A DNA stretch of 58,182 bases from JAKOWB01 sp038363005. Lineage in GTDB: Bacteria; Pseudomonadota; Alphaproteobacteria; Kiloniellales; JACOMY01. Position 1 is the stretch's first letter. The number at the start of each line of letters is the position of its first letter. Location: assembly GCA_038363005.1 (NCBI GenBank), contig JBBQBI010000028.1, positions 1 to 58,182 on the forward strand, read 5' to 3'. Positions 42,867 through 51,702 of this stretch are shown here, piece after piece. Under the pieces are notes generated by a model that was given only the letters and a program-made list of their open reading frames with translations, searched no databases and was not told the DNA's origin. The translations under genes and the position numbers were made by a program.

Positions 42867-43583
42867 CTAGAACAAGGTCTTTTGCGGACTGCCCGCCGCC
42901 AGTGGCAGCAGCAGCTCCGGCCCGTCATTCGCCACGGCGTTGACCTGGGTGGAGATCGCGTAGGCGCCGAGCGGCCCATAGCCACCGTCCCCATCGGGAT
43001 AGGGGCGCAGCAGTGCCTGCAGCGCCGCCGGCGCCGTGCCGGCGTCCAGCCAGGCGGCAAAGCTGTCGGGCGCCAGGATTACCGGCATGCGGTCGTGGAT
43101 CGGCGCCAGCAGCGTATTCGCGCTGGTGGTGATGATGCTGCAGGTCTCCACCAGGGCGCCCTCGGCAGCTGGGTTGCGCCAGCGCTCCCACAGGCCGGCG
43201 AAGGCGAAGGGCCGGCGGTCGGCGAACTCCATGCGGAAGGGTTGCTTCGGTCCCTTGCCCTGGGTCTGCCATTCATAGAAGCCGTCGGCGGCGATCAGGC
43301 AGCGCCGCTTGGCGAAGGCCTGGCGGAAGGACGGCTTCTCCGCCACGCCCTCGCCGCGGGCGTTGATCATGCGGGCACCGATCGACAGCTCCTTGGCCCA
43401 GCCCGGCACCAGGCCCCAGCGCAGCATGGCCAGATGGCGCTGGCCATCCGCATCGGCGCGTACCGCGGCGACCTGCTGGGTCGGGGCGATGTTCCAGCGC
43501 GGCGGCAGGTTCGGGCTCTCCTCGAACAGGAAGAGCGCGCGCAGGCCTTCCAGCGGCGTGGTCAGGGAGAAGCGACCGCACAT
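42867..43583 (-). CDS. SRAP-domain abasic-site crosslinking protein (YedK/HMCES family)
   Basis: HMCES/YedK proteins form a covalent thiazolidine link between Cys2 and abasic sites in single-stranded DNA. The 238-residue product starts MCGRFSLTTP, with Cys2 as required after Met removal. It contains PRWNIAPTQ, AINARGE-like ARMINARGEGV, the active-site Glu in ADGFYEWQ and the active-site His in IHDRMPVIL. All key residues are present. No LexA box is visible upstream, unlike the imuA operon. Confidence 0.93.
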   Translation of the reverse strand: MCGRFSLTTPLEGLRALFLFEESPNLPPRWNIAPTQQVAAVRADADGQRHLAMLRWGLVPGWAKELSIGARMINARGEGVAEKPSFRQAFAKRRCLIAADGFYEWQTQGKGPKQPFRMEFADRRPFAFAGLWERWRNPAAEGALVETCSIITTSANTLLAPIHDRMPVILAPDSFAAWLDAGTAPAALQALLRPYPDGDGGYGPLGAYAISTQVNAVANDGPELLLPLAAGSPQKTLF

Positions 43584-43679
43584 GATGCAACACTCTTCGG
43601 CAGCGGCGGACAGTGGCAGGCTTAACAGAGTGTAGTGACCCGCGCCGGCGGATGAAGCGGAAATGCCAGCGGGATTTTG

Positions 43680-45146
43680 CTAGCGCCCGAGCAGGCCCGG
43701 TGGCAGGTGGCGGAAGGGCAGCACGCTGGGGTCGAGGCAGGCCGGCCCCGGCGTGTCGCAATCGACCAGCAGGGCGAAGCGCTGTCCGAAGGCGGCGCGG
43801 AAATGGTTCTTCGCCTTGACGCAGAGCAGACGCAACTCCTCTGGCACGACACTATGCAGGCGGAACCAGGCGGGATCGTTCACCGCCTGGCAGGCGCTGG
43901 TGACCACGACGGCGATGCCCTGCACCTCCAGCACCGCGGTCGGTCCCTGATCGACGCTGAGGCCACGCTCCATCGGTCCCTCGTTGACATAGCGCCCGTC
44001 GGTCAAGCGCAGCACACGGGCCTCCACCGTGACCGGCTGGCCATAGTCGGCGGTCAGGCGGCCGCCCAGCGTCGCGGTGATCCAGGCGCCGGGTCCGGCC
44101 AGCGCGGCGCGCGCCACCAGCGCCGGATCCCAGAAGAAGGCAAAGAGCGTCGGTCCGGTCGGGCGCGCCGCCAGCAGCGCGCGGAACAGGCCAGGCGTGT
44201 CGGCCCCGCCACCGGACAGCGGGTTGTCACCCGGCTCCAACACCGCGACCGGTCCCGGCGTCGCCAGCGCCTGGCGCAGCGCCGCCTCGGCGGTCGGCAG
44301 CGTGGCGGCGAAGGCCGGTGCACGCTGGGCAATGGCCTGCGCCAGTTCCGCGGCCAGCGACTCCGCGCGCGCCGCCGCGCCATCGAAGGTCACCGTCGCG
44401 CTGGCGCCAGCCGACGGCGTGTCACCATAGGTGAAGCCGCCGAAGGGCGTGGCGTCGAGCACACCGGGCAGTGTCATCAGGCGCCGCGCCTCGGCTTCCA
44501 GCTCGGCCATGGGTCCGGCGTCGGTCCGCATGCGATGCGAGGTCAGCAGCACGCCGGCCTTGGCGATACGAGTGACCGGACGCAGCGCGCCGGTCGCCGT
44601 CTGTGCCAGCAACGTCAGGGCGCGCGCCGCGGTCTCCGCCATGTCGACGTGCGGATAGGTCTTGTAGCCGACCAGGATGTCGATCAGCGGCCCAGCCGCC
44701 GGCGACAGGTTGGCATGCAGGTCGAAGGTCACCGCCAGCGGCGTGCTGCCGATCGCCGCCCGCACCCGACGCAGCAGCGCCAGGTCGGCCTCCGGCTCAG
44801 CCCCCGCGACCAGCGCGCCGTGCAGCGACAGGTACACCGCATCCCACGACTCGGCGGCCAGCGCGGCGACGATCTCCTCGCACAGCGCTTCATAGAGTGG
44901 CTGCTCCACCGGGCCGCCCGGCGGCGCCGCGGCGAGTCGGAGGAAGTCGACCTGCCAGGTCGGCTCCGCCTCGGCGAAGGCGACGGCGGCACCCATCTCA
45001 GTTGCCGTGCCGCGATAGCGCGCCACCGCCGCCGGACCAGTCAACCACTCGCGCTGCGCGAACTCGCGCGCCGTGGTGAGGAAGGGCGAGAAGGAATTTC
45101 CTTCGTGCCAAAGACGCGCGACGGCGAGACGACGAACGCGGCTCAT
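43680..45146 (-). CDS. M81-family metallopeptidase (MlrC-like)
   Basis: 488 residues. The N-terminal DUF1485/MlrC domain contains LWHEGNSFSP, the E of which is typical of the metal site, then YLSLHGALVAGAEPEAD and VTFDLHANLSP (DxHxN metal motif) and VGYKTYPHVDM. A C-terminal MlrC domain includes LEPGDNPLSGGGADTP. MlrC was named for microcystin degradation, but most homologues have unknown peptide or amide substrates. It is divergent from nrdA, with a 234-bp shared upstream region. Confidence 0.9.
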   Translation of the reverse strand: MSRVRRLAVARLWHEGNSFSPFLTTAREFAQREWLTGPAAVARYRGTATEMGAAVAFAEAEPTWQVDFLRLAAAPPGGPVEQPLYEALCEEIVAALAAESWDAVYLSLHGALVAGAEPEADLALLRRVRAAIGSTPLAVTFDLHANLSPAAGPLIDILVGYKTYPHVDMAETAARALTLLAQTATGALRPVTRIAKAGVLLTSHRMRTDAGPMAELEAEARRLMTLPGVLDATPFGGFTYGDTPSAGASATVTFDGAAARAESLAAELAQAIAQRAPAFAATLPTAEAALRQALATPGPVAVLEPGDNPLSGGGADTPGLFRALLAARPTGPTLFAFFWDPALVARAALAGPGAWITATLGGRLTADYGQPVTVEARVLRLTDGRYVNEGPMERGLSVDQGPTAVLEVQGIAVVVTSACQAVNDPAWFRLHSVVPEELRLLCVKAKNHFRAAFGQRFALLVDCDTPGPACLDPSVLPFRHLPPGLLGR

Positions 45147-45345
45147 GACACGAGATCCTGTGGTTGCTGACGAGGATTCACCCGGACTGTTTCCTCCGCG
45201 CGTTGGATTCCTGCAACGGATCGACCGAAAAAACGTCTGTCAACGCACAAAAGAAGTGACATCGAAGAGTCACTAATCTACATTTTGCGTTCGGGGCAGG
45301 CGCGAACACATGGGGTTGTAGTTACCCCCACAATTCGGGACAGAG

Positions 45346-45366
45346 TTTTCCACAAGCTGTGGATAT
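45346..45366. promoter_or_regulatory. Inverted pair of DnaA-box-like sites upstream of nrdA
   Basis: TTTTCCACA (45346-45354) and TGTGGATAT (45358-45366) face each other with 3 bp between them. Each differs from the DnaA box TTATCCACA by one base. They end 15 bp before the nrdA start. DnaA control of nrdAB is known in E. coli; here it is inferred. An NrdR box was looked for and not found. Confidence 0.5.
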
Positions 45367-45380
45367 AGGGGGAAGCGCTT

Positions 45381-47408
45381 ATGGATGGAGTAGCCTACCT
45401 GCGGGACAAGGCCGATGTCGCCAACGACGTCGAGTCTGTGGACAACGCGGCTGCTACTCTGGACCAGACGACCCCGCATGCCGCCGCCGCCAAGGCCGAG
45501 GCCGAAGCCCGGGCGCAAGACTTGAGCCTGCTCGGCGGCGAGGACGTTCGCGACACCTACCAGAACGAGCGCGGCATCGTCGTCTTCATGGACCGCACGC
45601 GCGACGTGTTGCTGACCGAGTTCGGCAAGGCGACCCTGGCCGACCGCTACCTGCTCGACGGTGAGTCCTTCCAGGATCTCTTCGCCCGCGTCGCCGCGCA
45701 CTACGCCGACGACTCCGATCATGCGCAGCGGCTCTACGACTACATCTCGCGCCTCTGGTTCATGCCGGCTACACCGGTGCTGTCGAACGGCGGCACCTCG
45801 CGCGGCCTGCCAATCTCCTGCTTCCTGAACGAGGCGGGCGATTCGCTGGAAGGCATCCTCGGCCTGTGGAACGAGAACGTCTGGCTGGCCGCCAAGGGCG
45901 GCGGCATCGGCAGCTACTGGGGCAACCTGCGCTCGATCGGCGAGAAGGTCGGGCTGAACGGCAAGACCTCGGGCGTCATTCCCTTCATCCGCGTCATGGA
46001 CTCGCTGACCCTGGCGATCTCGCAGGGTTCGCTGCGGCGCGGCTCGGCCGCCTGCTACATGCCGGTCGACCACCCCGAGATCGAAGAGTTCATCGAGATG
46101 CGCCGCCCGACTGGCGGCGACCCGAACCGCAAGGCGCTGAACCTGCACCACGGCGTGGTGCTGTCCGACGACTTCATGCGCGCGGTCGAGCAGAACCTCG
46201 ACTGGGGCCTGCGCAGTCCGAAGGACAAGCTGGTGCTGCGCAGCGTCAAGGCACGCGACCTGTGGATCCGCATCCTGACCTCGCGGGTTGAGACCGGCGA
46301 GCCCTATATGATCTATGGCGACACGGTGAACCGGGCGATCCCGGAGCACCACAAGCTGGCCGGCCTGCACGTCAAGATGTCCAATCTCTGCAGCGAGATC
46401 ACGCTGCCGACCGGTATGGACCACCTGGGCAACGAGCGCACCGCGGTATGCTGCCTCTCCTCGCTGAACCTGGAGACCTGGTTCGAGTGGGAGAACGAGG
46501 CGAGCTTCATTCCCGACGTGATGCGCTTCCTCGACAACGTCATCCAGGACTTCATCGATCACGCGCCGGACTCCATGGCGCGGGCCCGCTACTCGGCGAT
46601 GCGCGAGCGCTCGGTCGGGCTGGGCGTGATGGGCTTCCACTCCTTCCTGCAGATGCAGAACCTGCCGCTGGAAGGCGTCATGGCGAAGGTCTGGAACAAA
46701 CGCATCTTCAAGCACGTACGCGCGCAGGCCGACATCGCTTCCAAGCTGCTGGCGACGGAGCGCGGCCCCTGCCCCGACGCCGAGGAATTCGGCTTCAACG
46801 AGCGCTTCTCCAACAAGCTGGCGATCGCGCCGACGGCTTCGATCTCCATCATCTGCGGCGGCGCCTCGCCGGGTATCGAGCCGAACGCTGCCAACAGCTT
46901 CACCCACAAGACCCTCTCGGGCTCCTTCAACGTGCGCAACAAGTACCTGGCGCGGTTGCTGGAGACCTACGGCCACGACAACGAGGAGACCTGGACCTCG
47001 ATCACGGTGAACGAGGGCTCGGTCATGCACCTCGACTTCCTCACCGACGAGGAAAAGGACGTCTTCAAGACCGCCTTCGAACTGGACCAGCGCTGGCTGA
47101 TCGAACACGCCGCCGACCGCGCGCCCTTCATCTGCCAGGCGCAGTCGCTGAACGTTTTCCTGCCGGCCGATGTGCACAAGCGCGACCTGCACCAGATCCA
47201 CCTGATGGCCTGGAAGAAGGGCGTCAAGAGCCTCTACTACCTGCGTTCCAAGTCGATCCAGCGCGCCGAGTCCTCGGCCGCGAGCGTCGTCGATCGACGC
47301 GTCCCGCTGGTCGGCAAGATCAATGTCGCCGAGCGTCCCCTGGGCGATGCCCCGGAGGAACCGGCGACCAACGGAACTGACTACGAGGAGTGCCTCGCCT
47401 GCCAGTAA
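45381..47408 (+). CDS. nrdA: Ribonucleoside-diphosphate reductase large subunit NrdA
   Basis: The catalytic subunit that reduces NDPs to dNDPs. The 675-residue product lacks an N-terminal ATP-cone: after a 60-residue Ala/Glu-rich leader it goes straight to the catalytic barrel (LLTEFGKATLADRYLL). Active-site elements are present: GLPISCFL (redox Cys), MSNLCSEITLP (radical Cys) and AVCCLSSLNL (second redox Cys). SLYYLRS holds the radical-transfer Tyr pair, and the C-terminal EECLACQ holds the CxxC that re-reduces the site. GGGGGAAG precedes the ATG. nrdB lies downstream, separated by a histone-like gene. Confidence 0.95.
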   Translation: MDGVAYLRDKADVANDVESVDNAAATLDQTTPHAAAAKAEAEARAQDLSLLGGEDVRDTYQNERGIVVFMDRTRDVLLTEFGKATLADRYLLDGESFQDLFARVAAHYADDSDHAQRLYDYISRLWFMPATPVLSNGGTSRGLPISCFLNEAGDSLEGILGLWNENVWLAAKGGGIGSYWGNLRSIGEKVGLNGKTSGVIPFIRVMDSLTLAISQGSLRRGSAACYMPVDHPEIEEFIEMRRPTGGDPNRKALNLHHGVVLSDDFMRAVEQNLDWGLRSPKDKLVLRSVKARDLWIRILTSRVETGEPYMIYGDTVNRAIPEHHKLAGLHVKMSNLCSEITLPTGMDHLGNERTAVCCLSSLNLETWFEWENEASFIPDVMRFLDNVIQDFIDHAPDSMARARYSAMRERSVGLGVMGFHSFLQMQNLPLEGVMAKVWNKRIFKHVRAQADIASKLLATERGPCPDAEEFGFNERFSNKLAIAPTASISIICGGASPGIEPNAANSFTHKTLSGSFNVRNKYLARLLETYGHDNEETWTSITVNEGSVMHLDFLTDEEKDVFKTAFELDQRWLIEHAADRAPFICQAQSLNVFLPADVHKRDLHQIHLMAWKKGVKSLYYLRSKSIQRAESSAASVVDRRVPLVGKINVAERPLGDAPEEPATNGTDYEECLACQ

Positions 47409-47540
47409 GGACTGCGGCAGAAGGCCAGGCACGTAAAGACGACTGGTTCGTTTTCCTCGGATTTGCAGGCCGACCTGGCCTGCGGCCCCCCTGTCCCCGG
47501 GGGCGGTTAGCGTAGGGGACGAGAGGAGAGGAGAACCAAG

Positions 47541-47984
47541 ATGGACGTTGAGATCCTCGTTGACGGTGAGGCCCGCGCCGTAGCGGCGAAGGCCCCGGCC
47601 GGCGCCAAGAAGAAGGCAGCACCGAAGAAGAAGGCTGCTGCCAAGAAGCCTGCGAAGAAGGCCGCGAAGAAGGCCGCGAAGAAGGCTGCCAAGAAGCCGG
47701 CCAAGAAGGCTGCCAAGAAGGCCGCCAAGAAGCCGGCGAAGAAGGCTGCTGCCAAGAAGCCGGCGAAGAAGGCTGCCAAGAAGGCCGCCAAGAAGCCGGC
47801 GAAGAAGGCTGCTGCCAAGAAGCCGGCGAAGAAGGCTGCCAAGAAGGCTGCCAAGAAGCCAGCCAAGAAAAAGGCCAAGCGAGCGGCCAAGCCGCGCATT
47901 CCCGCGGCCGCCCCGGTGGCTGCTAAGCCGGTGATGGCGAAGCCCGTCGAGGCCAAGCCGGTCGGCAACGGCGGCGGGATGTAA
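47541..47984 (+). CDS. Histone H1-like Lys/Ala/Pro-repeat protein
   Basis: 147 residues with a GAGAGGAGAGGAG leader before the ATG. After an acidic 15-residue start (MDVEILVDGEARAVA), residues 23-116 are almost only K, A and P in AKKPAKKAAKK repeats, the pattern of eukaryotic H1 tails and bacterial H1-like nucleoid proteins (Hc1/AlgP type). The tail ends with PVMAKPVEAKPVGNGG. It should bind DNA nonspecifically by charge. It lies between nrdA (132 bp before) and nrdB (62 bp after) on the same strand. Repeated DNA makes copy number prone to change. Another reading is that it is an unrelated gene inserted by chance. Confidence 0.85.
   Translation: MDVEILVDGEARAVAAKAPAGAKKKAAPKKKAAAKKPAKKAAKKAAKKAAKKPAKKAAKKAAKKPAKKAAAKKPAKKAAKKAAKKPAKKAAAKKPAKKAAKKAAKKPAKKKAKRAAKPRIPAAAPVAAKPVMAKPVEAKPVGNGGGM
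47607..47889 (+). repeat. Tandem AAG/GCC-rich coding repeat
   Basis: Units of 12-33 bp encode AKK, PAKKA and AAAKKPAKKAAKK with several long identical blocks (for example GCCAAGAAGCCGGCGAAGAA recurs). Slippage or recombination between them is likely. Confidence 0.8.
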
Positions 47985-48046
47985 TCCCGCCCTTCGCAGT
48001 CGACAAGCTATCGAACAGTACCGTTTCCGTTAGGACCGTAACCCCG

Positions 48047-49006
48047 ATGTCCCTGCTTTTGTCCAAGTCGGTCTACAAGCCCTTCGAATACCCCTGGGCT
48101 CATGATGCGTGGCTCATGCAGCAGCGCATCCATTGGCTCCCGGAGGAGGTGCCGCTGGCCGACGACGTCAAGGACTGGAAGCAGAAGCTGACTGTCGAGG
48201 AGCGCAATCTGCTGACGCAGATCTTCCGCTTCTTCACGCAGTCGGATGTTGAGGTGAACAACTGCTACATGAAGCACTACGCCCGTGTATTCCAGCCGAC
48301 TGAGGTGCAGATGATGCTGGCGGCCTTCTCCAACATGGAGACGGTCCATATCGCAGCCTACTCTCACCTCCTGGATACCATTGGCATGCCGGAAGCGGAG
48401 TACTCGGCCTTCCTCCACTACAAGGAGATGAAGGACAAGTACGATTACATGCGGCAGTTCGGTGTGGAGACGAAAGAGGACATCGCCAAGACGCTAGCCG
48501 TCTTCGGCGCCTTCACCGAGGGGCTTCAGCTCTTCGCCTCCTTCGCGATCCTGCTGAACTTCCCGCGTTTCAACAAGATGAAGGGCATGGGGCAGATCGT
48601 CTCGTGGTCGGTCAGAGACGAGACGCTCCATACCCAATCAATGATCCGCCTGTTCAAGACCTTCGTGGCGGAGAATTCCGAGATCTGGACGCAGGATCTG
48701 CAGCGCGAACTCTATATGGCCTGCGAGACCATCGTGACGCACGAGGACGCCTTCATCGACCTTGCCTTCGAGATGGGCGGCGTGGAGGGCCTCGATGGGT
48801 CGCAGGTCAAGCGCTACATCCGCTACATTGCCGATCGGCGCCTGACGCAGCTGGGGCTGCAGCCGCTCTATCGTACCGACAAGAACCCGCTGCCCTGGCT
48901 CGACGCCATGCTGAACGGCGTGGAGCACACCAACTTCTTCGAAAACCGCTCGACGGAATACTCCAGGGCCGCCACCCGCGGCTCCTGGGAAGAGGCCTTC
49001 GAGTAG
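48047..49006 (+). CDS. nrdB: Ribonucleoside-diphosphate reductase small subunit NrdB
   Basis: The ferritin-like subunit that generates the radical for NrdA. 319 residues. Metal and radical residues are visible: METVHIAAYSHLL gives Glu98, His101 and Tyr105 in the order of E. coli E115/H118/Y122, so a tyrosyl radical is expected. Later ligands are in FTEGLQLFASFA and VRDETLHTQSM (Glu and His). There is no ATP-cone on this subunit either. It ends SWEEAFE. Confidence 0.95.
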   Translation: MSLLLSKSVYKPFEYPWAHDAWLMQQRIHWLPEEVPLADDVKDWKQKLTVEERNLLTQIFRFFTQSDVEVNNCYMKHYARVFQPTEVQMMLAAFSNMETVHIAAYSHLLDTIGMPEAEYSAFLHYKEMKDKYDYMRQFGVETKEDIAKTLAVFGAFTEGLQLFASFAILLNFPRFNKMKGMGQIVSWSVRDETLHTQSMIRLFKTFVAENSEIWTQDLQRELYMACETIVTHEDAFIDLAFEMGGVEGLDGSQVKRYIRYIADRRLTQLGLQPLYRTDKNPLPWLDAMLNGVEHTNFFENRSTEYSRAATRGSWEEAFE

Positions 49007-49017
49007 GCGGCAGGAGC

Positions 49018-49155
49018 CTAGCCTCGCCGCAGCGGCCGGCGCGCCCGCCGCGTCGCCTTCTCGCGCCAGGTGGTCGCGCCGACACCGGCGACGGCCAACA
49101 GCACCAGTAGCAGCGTCCAGACCAGCTGGGATTCATAGAGGATCGCGGGGTTCAT
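49018..49155 (-). CDS. Possible 45-residue single-span membrane protein
   Basis: An ATG at 49153-49155 opens a peptide with a hydrophobic helix (LVWTLLLVLLAVAGVGA) and a basic tail (KATRRARRPLRRG), an Nout/Cin-like single-span layout. GGAG lies about 14 bp upstream, somewhat far. The frame is open to 49278 but the extension is not protein-like. It converges on nrdB, 11 bp apart. Confidence 0.4.
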   Translation of the reverse strand: MNPAILYESQLVWTLLLVLLAVAGVGATTWREKATRRARRPLRRG

Positions 49156-49307
49156 CAGCGTCTGGCTCCAGGTCAGCTGCCGGCGATCTGGCCCTGCGCC
49201 TGGGGCAAAATCGTGTCCAAGTCTTGGAATCGCCAAGGCAAACCCCACATGGCACGAGGGCTGTGATCGGACCGACACAGCCTTGCCGGGCCTGAGGGGG
49301 AACCAGC

Positions 49308-50501
49308 TTGATCACCGCAATCCGACAGTTCCTCCGACTTGAGGCCGCCTCCGGGCTGATCCTCATGGCCGCCGCCGCGGCGGCGCTCATCATCGCCAAC
49401 TCGCCACTGGCCTGGCTCTACGACGGTCTGCTGTCGACGCACCTGGCGGTGACCCTCGATGGCGCCGGCCTCGACAAGCCGCTGCTGCTCTGGATCAACG
49501 ACGGACTGATGGCGATCTTCTTCCTGCTGGTCGGGCTGGAGATCAAGCGCGAGGTGGTGTCGGGCGAGCTCAGCTCCTGGACCAAGGCCTCGCTGCCGGC
49601 GATCGCCGCCGTCGGTGGCATGCTGCTGCCGGCGCTGGTCTACCTGGCCGTCACCTGGGACACGCCGCAATGGCATGACGGCTGGGCCATTCCGGCCGCC
49701 ACCGACATCGCCTTCGCGCTGGGCGTGCTGTCGCTGCTGGGCAGCCGGGTCCCGCCGGCGCTGAAGATTTTCCTGCTGGCGCTGGCGATCATCGACGACC
49801 TGGGCGCCATCGTCATCATCGCCCTGTTCTACACCGCCGACCTGTCGCTGCTGGCGCTGGGGCTGGCCGGTGGCGGCCTGCTGGCGCTGCTGGGACTGCG
49901 GCTGGCCGGGGTGCGCCACCTGGCGCCCTATCTGCTGATCGGCGTCTTCCTGTGGATCTGCGTGCTGAAGTCGGGCGTGCACGCCACCCTGGCCGGCGTG
50001 GCGGTAGCAGCCTTCATTCCGTCCGACCGGCGCAACGGCGAAAGCGAGGGACCGCTGGAGCGGCTGGAGCACGCCCTGCACCCCTGGGTGGCCTTTGCCA
50101 TCATGCCGCTCTTCGCCTTCGCCAACGCCGGCGTGTCGCTGGCCGGCATCTCGCTAGCCAGCGTGGCGGCGCCGCTGCCGCTGGGCATCGCGCTGGGCCT
50201 GGTGCTGGGCAAGCAGCTGGGCGTCATGCTGTTCGCCTGGGCCGCCACCCGCCTGCGGCTGGCAGCGCTGCCCGACGGGGTGAGCTGGCGGGCCTTCTAT
50301 GGCGTGGCGATGCTGACCGGCATCGGCTTCACCATGAGCCTCTTCATCGGCACCCTGGCTTTCAACGATCCCGACGCCGGCGTCGGCGTGCGTGTTGGTG
50401 TGCTGCTGGGCTCGCTGGTCGCGGCGCTGGCCGGCTGGCTGTGGCTCAGGATGCTGCCTTCCGGCGCGGGCGACGGCGAAGCGGCAACTCCTGACCGCTG
50501 A
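49308..50501 (+). CDS. nhaA: Na+/H+ antiporter NhaA
   Basis: Exchanges two H+ for one Na+ across the inner membrane. 397 residues from a TTG start, with GAGGGGG upstream. Eleven to twelve spans are visible. Key motifs are IFFLLVGLEIKREVV, AIPAATDIAFALGVL and LAIIDDLGAIVIIALFY, which contains the two transport aspartates (D163/D164 of E. coli). A C-terminal LTGIGFTMSLFIGTLAF completes the family pattern. Its 3' end overlaps the convergent permease gene by 56 bp. Confidence 0.95.
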   Translation: MITAIRQFLRLEAASGLILMAAAAAALIIANSPLAWLYDGLLSTHLAVTLDGAGLDKPLLLWINDGLMAIFFLLVGLEIKREVVSGELSSWTKASLPAIAAVGGMLLPALVYLAVTWDTPQWHDGWAIPAATDIAFALGVLSLLGSRVPPALKIFLLALAIIDDLGAIVIIALFYTADLSLLALGLAGGGLLALLGLRLAGVRHLAPYLLIGVFLWICVLKSGVHATLAGVAVAAFIPSDRRNGESEGPLERLEHALHPWVAFAIMPLFAFANAGVSLAGISLASVAAPLPLGIALGLVLGKQLGVMLFAWAATRLRLAALPDGVSWRAFYGVAMLTGIGFTMSLFIGTLAFNDPDAGVGVRVGVLLGSLVAALAGWLWLRMLPSGAGDGEAATPDR

Positions 50502-51600
50502 TCTCGCCGTTCGCCGACATTAGCACGGCGAAGCCGCGGGTGCGGGGAAAGTGCGCCAGCACGATCATCACCGCGACCATGATCGGCACGCAGAGAACCA
50601 TGCCGACCAGGCCCCAGAGCGTGCCGAAGACCACCAACGAGAGAATGATGAAGAAGGGTGAGAGGTTCAGCGAGCGCCCCATCATCGCCGGCTCGACGAA
50701 GTTGTTGGTCGCCACCTGCACCGTGCCGATACCGAAACTGACCACCAGGAAGGGCGTGATGCTGTCGAACTGCAGCAGGGCGAAGAGCGCCGGCCCGACC
50801 AGCGCCAGGGGCCAGCCGATGGTGGGGATGAAGTTGAACAGGAAGATCAGCGCCGCCCAGAAGCCGGCGAAGTCGACCCCCAGCACCTCCAGGATGACGA
50901 AGCCATAGACCGCCAGCAGCAACGACAGCAGGATCTTGATCCGCATGTAGGTCTGCAGGTCGTCGCCGATCTTGCCCAGCAGGCGCCGCGCATCGGCCTC
51001 TTTGGCCTTGTCGTGGAACAGCGCCGTCAGCTTGCGGTCGAAGCCGCCCTGTTCGAGCAGCAGGAAGATCACATAGATCAGCACCAGGCCGGCGTTGCTG
51101 GCCAGCGCCGCCACCGCCTTGGCCGTCGCGCTGGCCAGCGCGTCGACGTCGAGCTTGCCGATCAGGTCGTCCAGGCCCGGCGGTTCGAGGATGCCGAGCT
51201 CGCCGCCAATCCGGCGCACCACCAGGTCCAGCTTGCTTTCGTAGGCCGGCAGAGCATCGGCGATGGCGGCCAGGTTGCCGCCCAGCATGTTGCCGACCAG
51301 CCAGGTCAGCGCCAGGAAGGTGACCACGGCGGCCGGCAGGCAGAGGCGTGGCGGCAGCGGCACGAAGATCGAGCGCTCATAGCTGCTGGCCAGCACATTG
51401 ATCAGATACCAGACGATGATCGAGACCACGAGCGGCAGCAGGATGGTCTGGCCGACCACCATGGCATAGATGGTCAGCGCGCCGACGCCGGCGACCAATG
51501 CGAAGTTGCGCAGCCTGGGCACCCGCGGGTCTCCCCCTGCCGATCCACTAGCCGGCGGATTGTGCCCGCGCGGCGCGGGCGGCGCCAGCGGCCGGCGCAC
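50446..51600 (-). CDS. AI-2E family (PerM/TqsA-like) transporter
   Basis: 384 residues from a GTG start, with about seven spans. The N-terminal pair of spans (LPLVVSIIVWYLINVLA) is followed by a soluble helical domain (about 100-165). The conserved part includes FNFIPTIGWPLALVGPALFALL and EPAMMGRSLNLSPFFIILSLVVFGTLWG, the hallmark of the family. Members export AI-2, or act in Na+/H+ exchange or proline handling. The role cannot be told here. The C-terminus RRRPRRKAAS overlaps nhaA. Confidence 0.9.
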   Translation of the reverse strand: MRRPLAPPAPRGHNPPASGSAGGDPRVPRLRNFALVAGVGALTIYAMVVGQTILLPLVVSIIVWYLINVLASSYERSIFVPLPPRLCLPAAVVTFLALTWLVGNMLGGNLAAIADALPAYESKLDLVVRRIGGELGILEPPGLDDLIGKLDVDALASATAKAVAALASNAGLVLIYVIFLLLEQGGFDRKLTALFHDKAKEADARRLLGKIGDDLQTYMRIKILLSLLLAVYGFVILEVLGVDFAGFWAALIFLFNFIPTIGWPLALVGPALFALLQFDSITPFLVVSFGIGTVQVATNNFVEPAMMGRSLNLSPFFIILSLVVFGTLWGLVGMVLCVPIMVAVMIVLAHFPRTRGFAVLMSANGEISGQELPLRRRPRRKAAS

Positions 51601-51702
51601 GACAGTCTTGCCGCCGCGCGGGCTTGGCCGGGCGGCGGGCGCTGCCTATAGTCCCTCTCAACTTCACTGAACCCCCTTCTTGCCCACCGAAAGGAATCCC
51701 CC

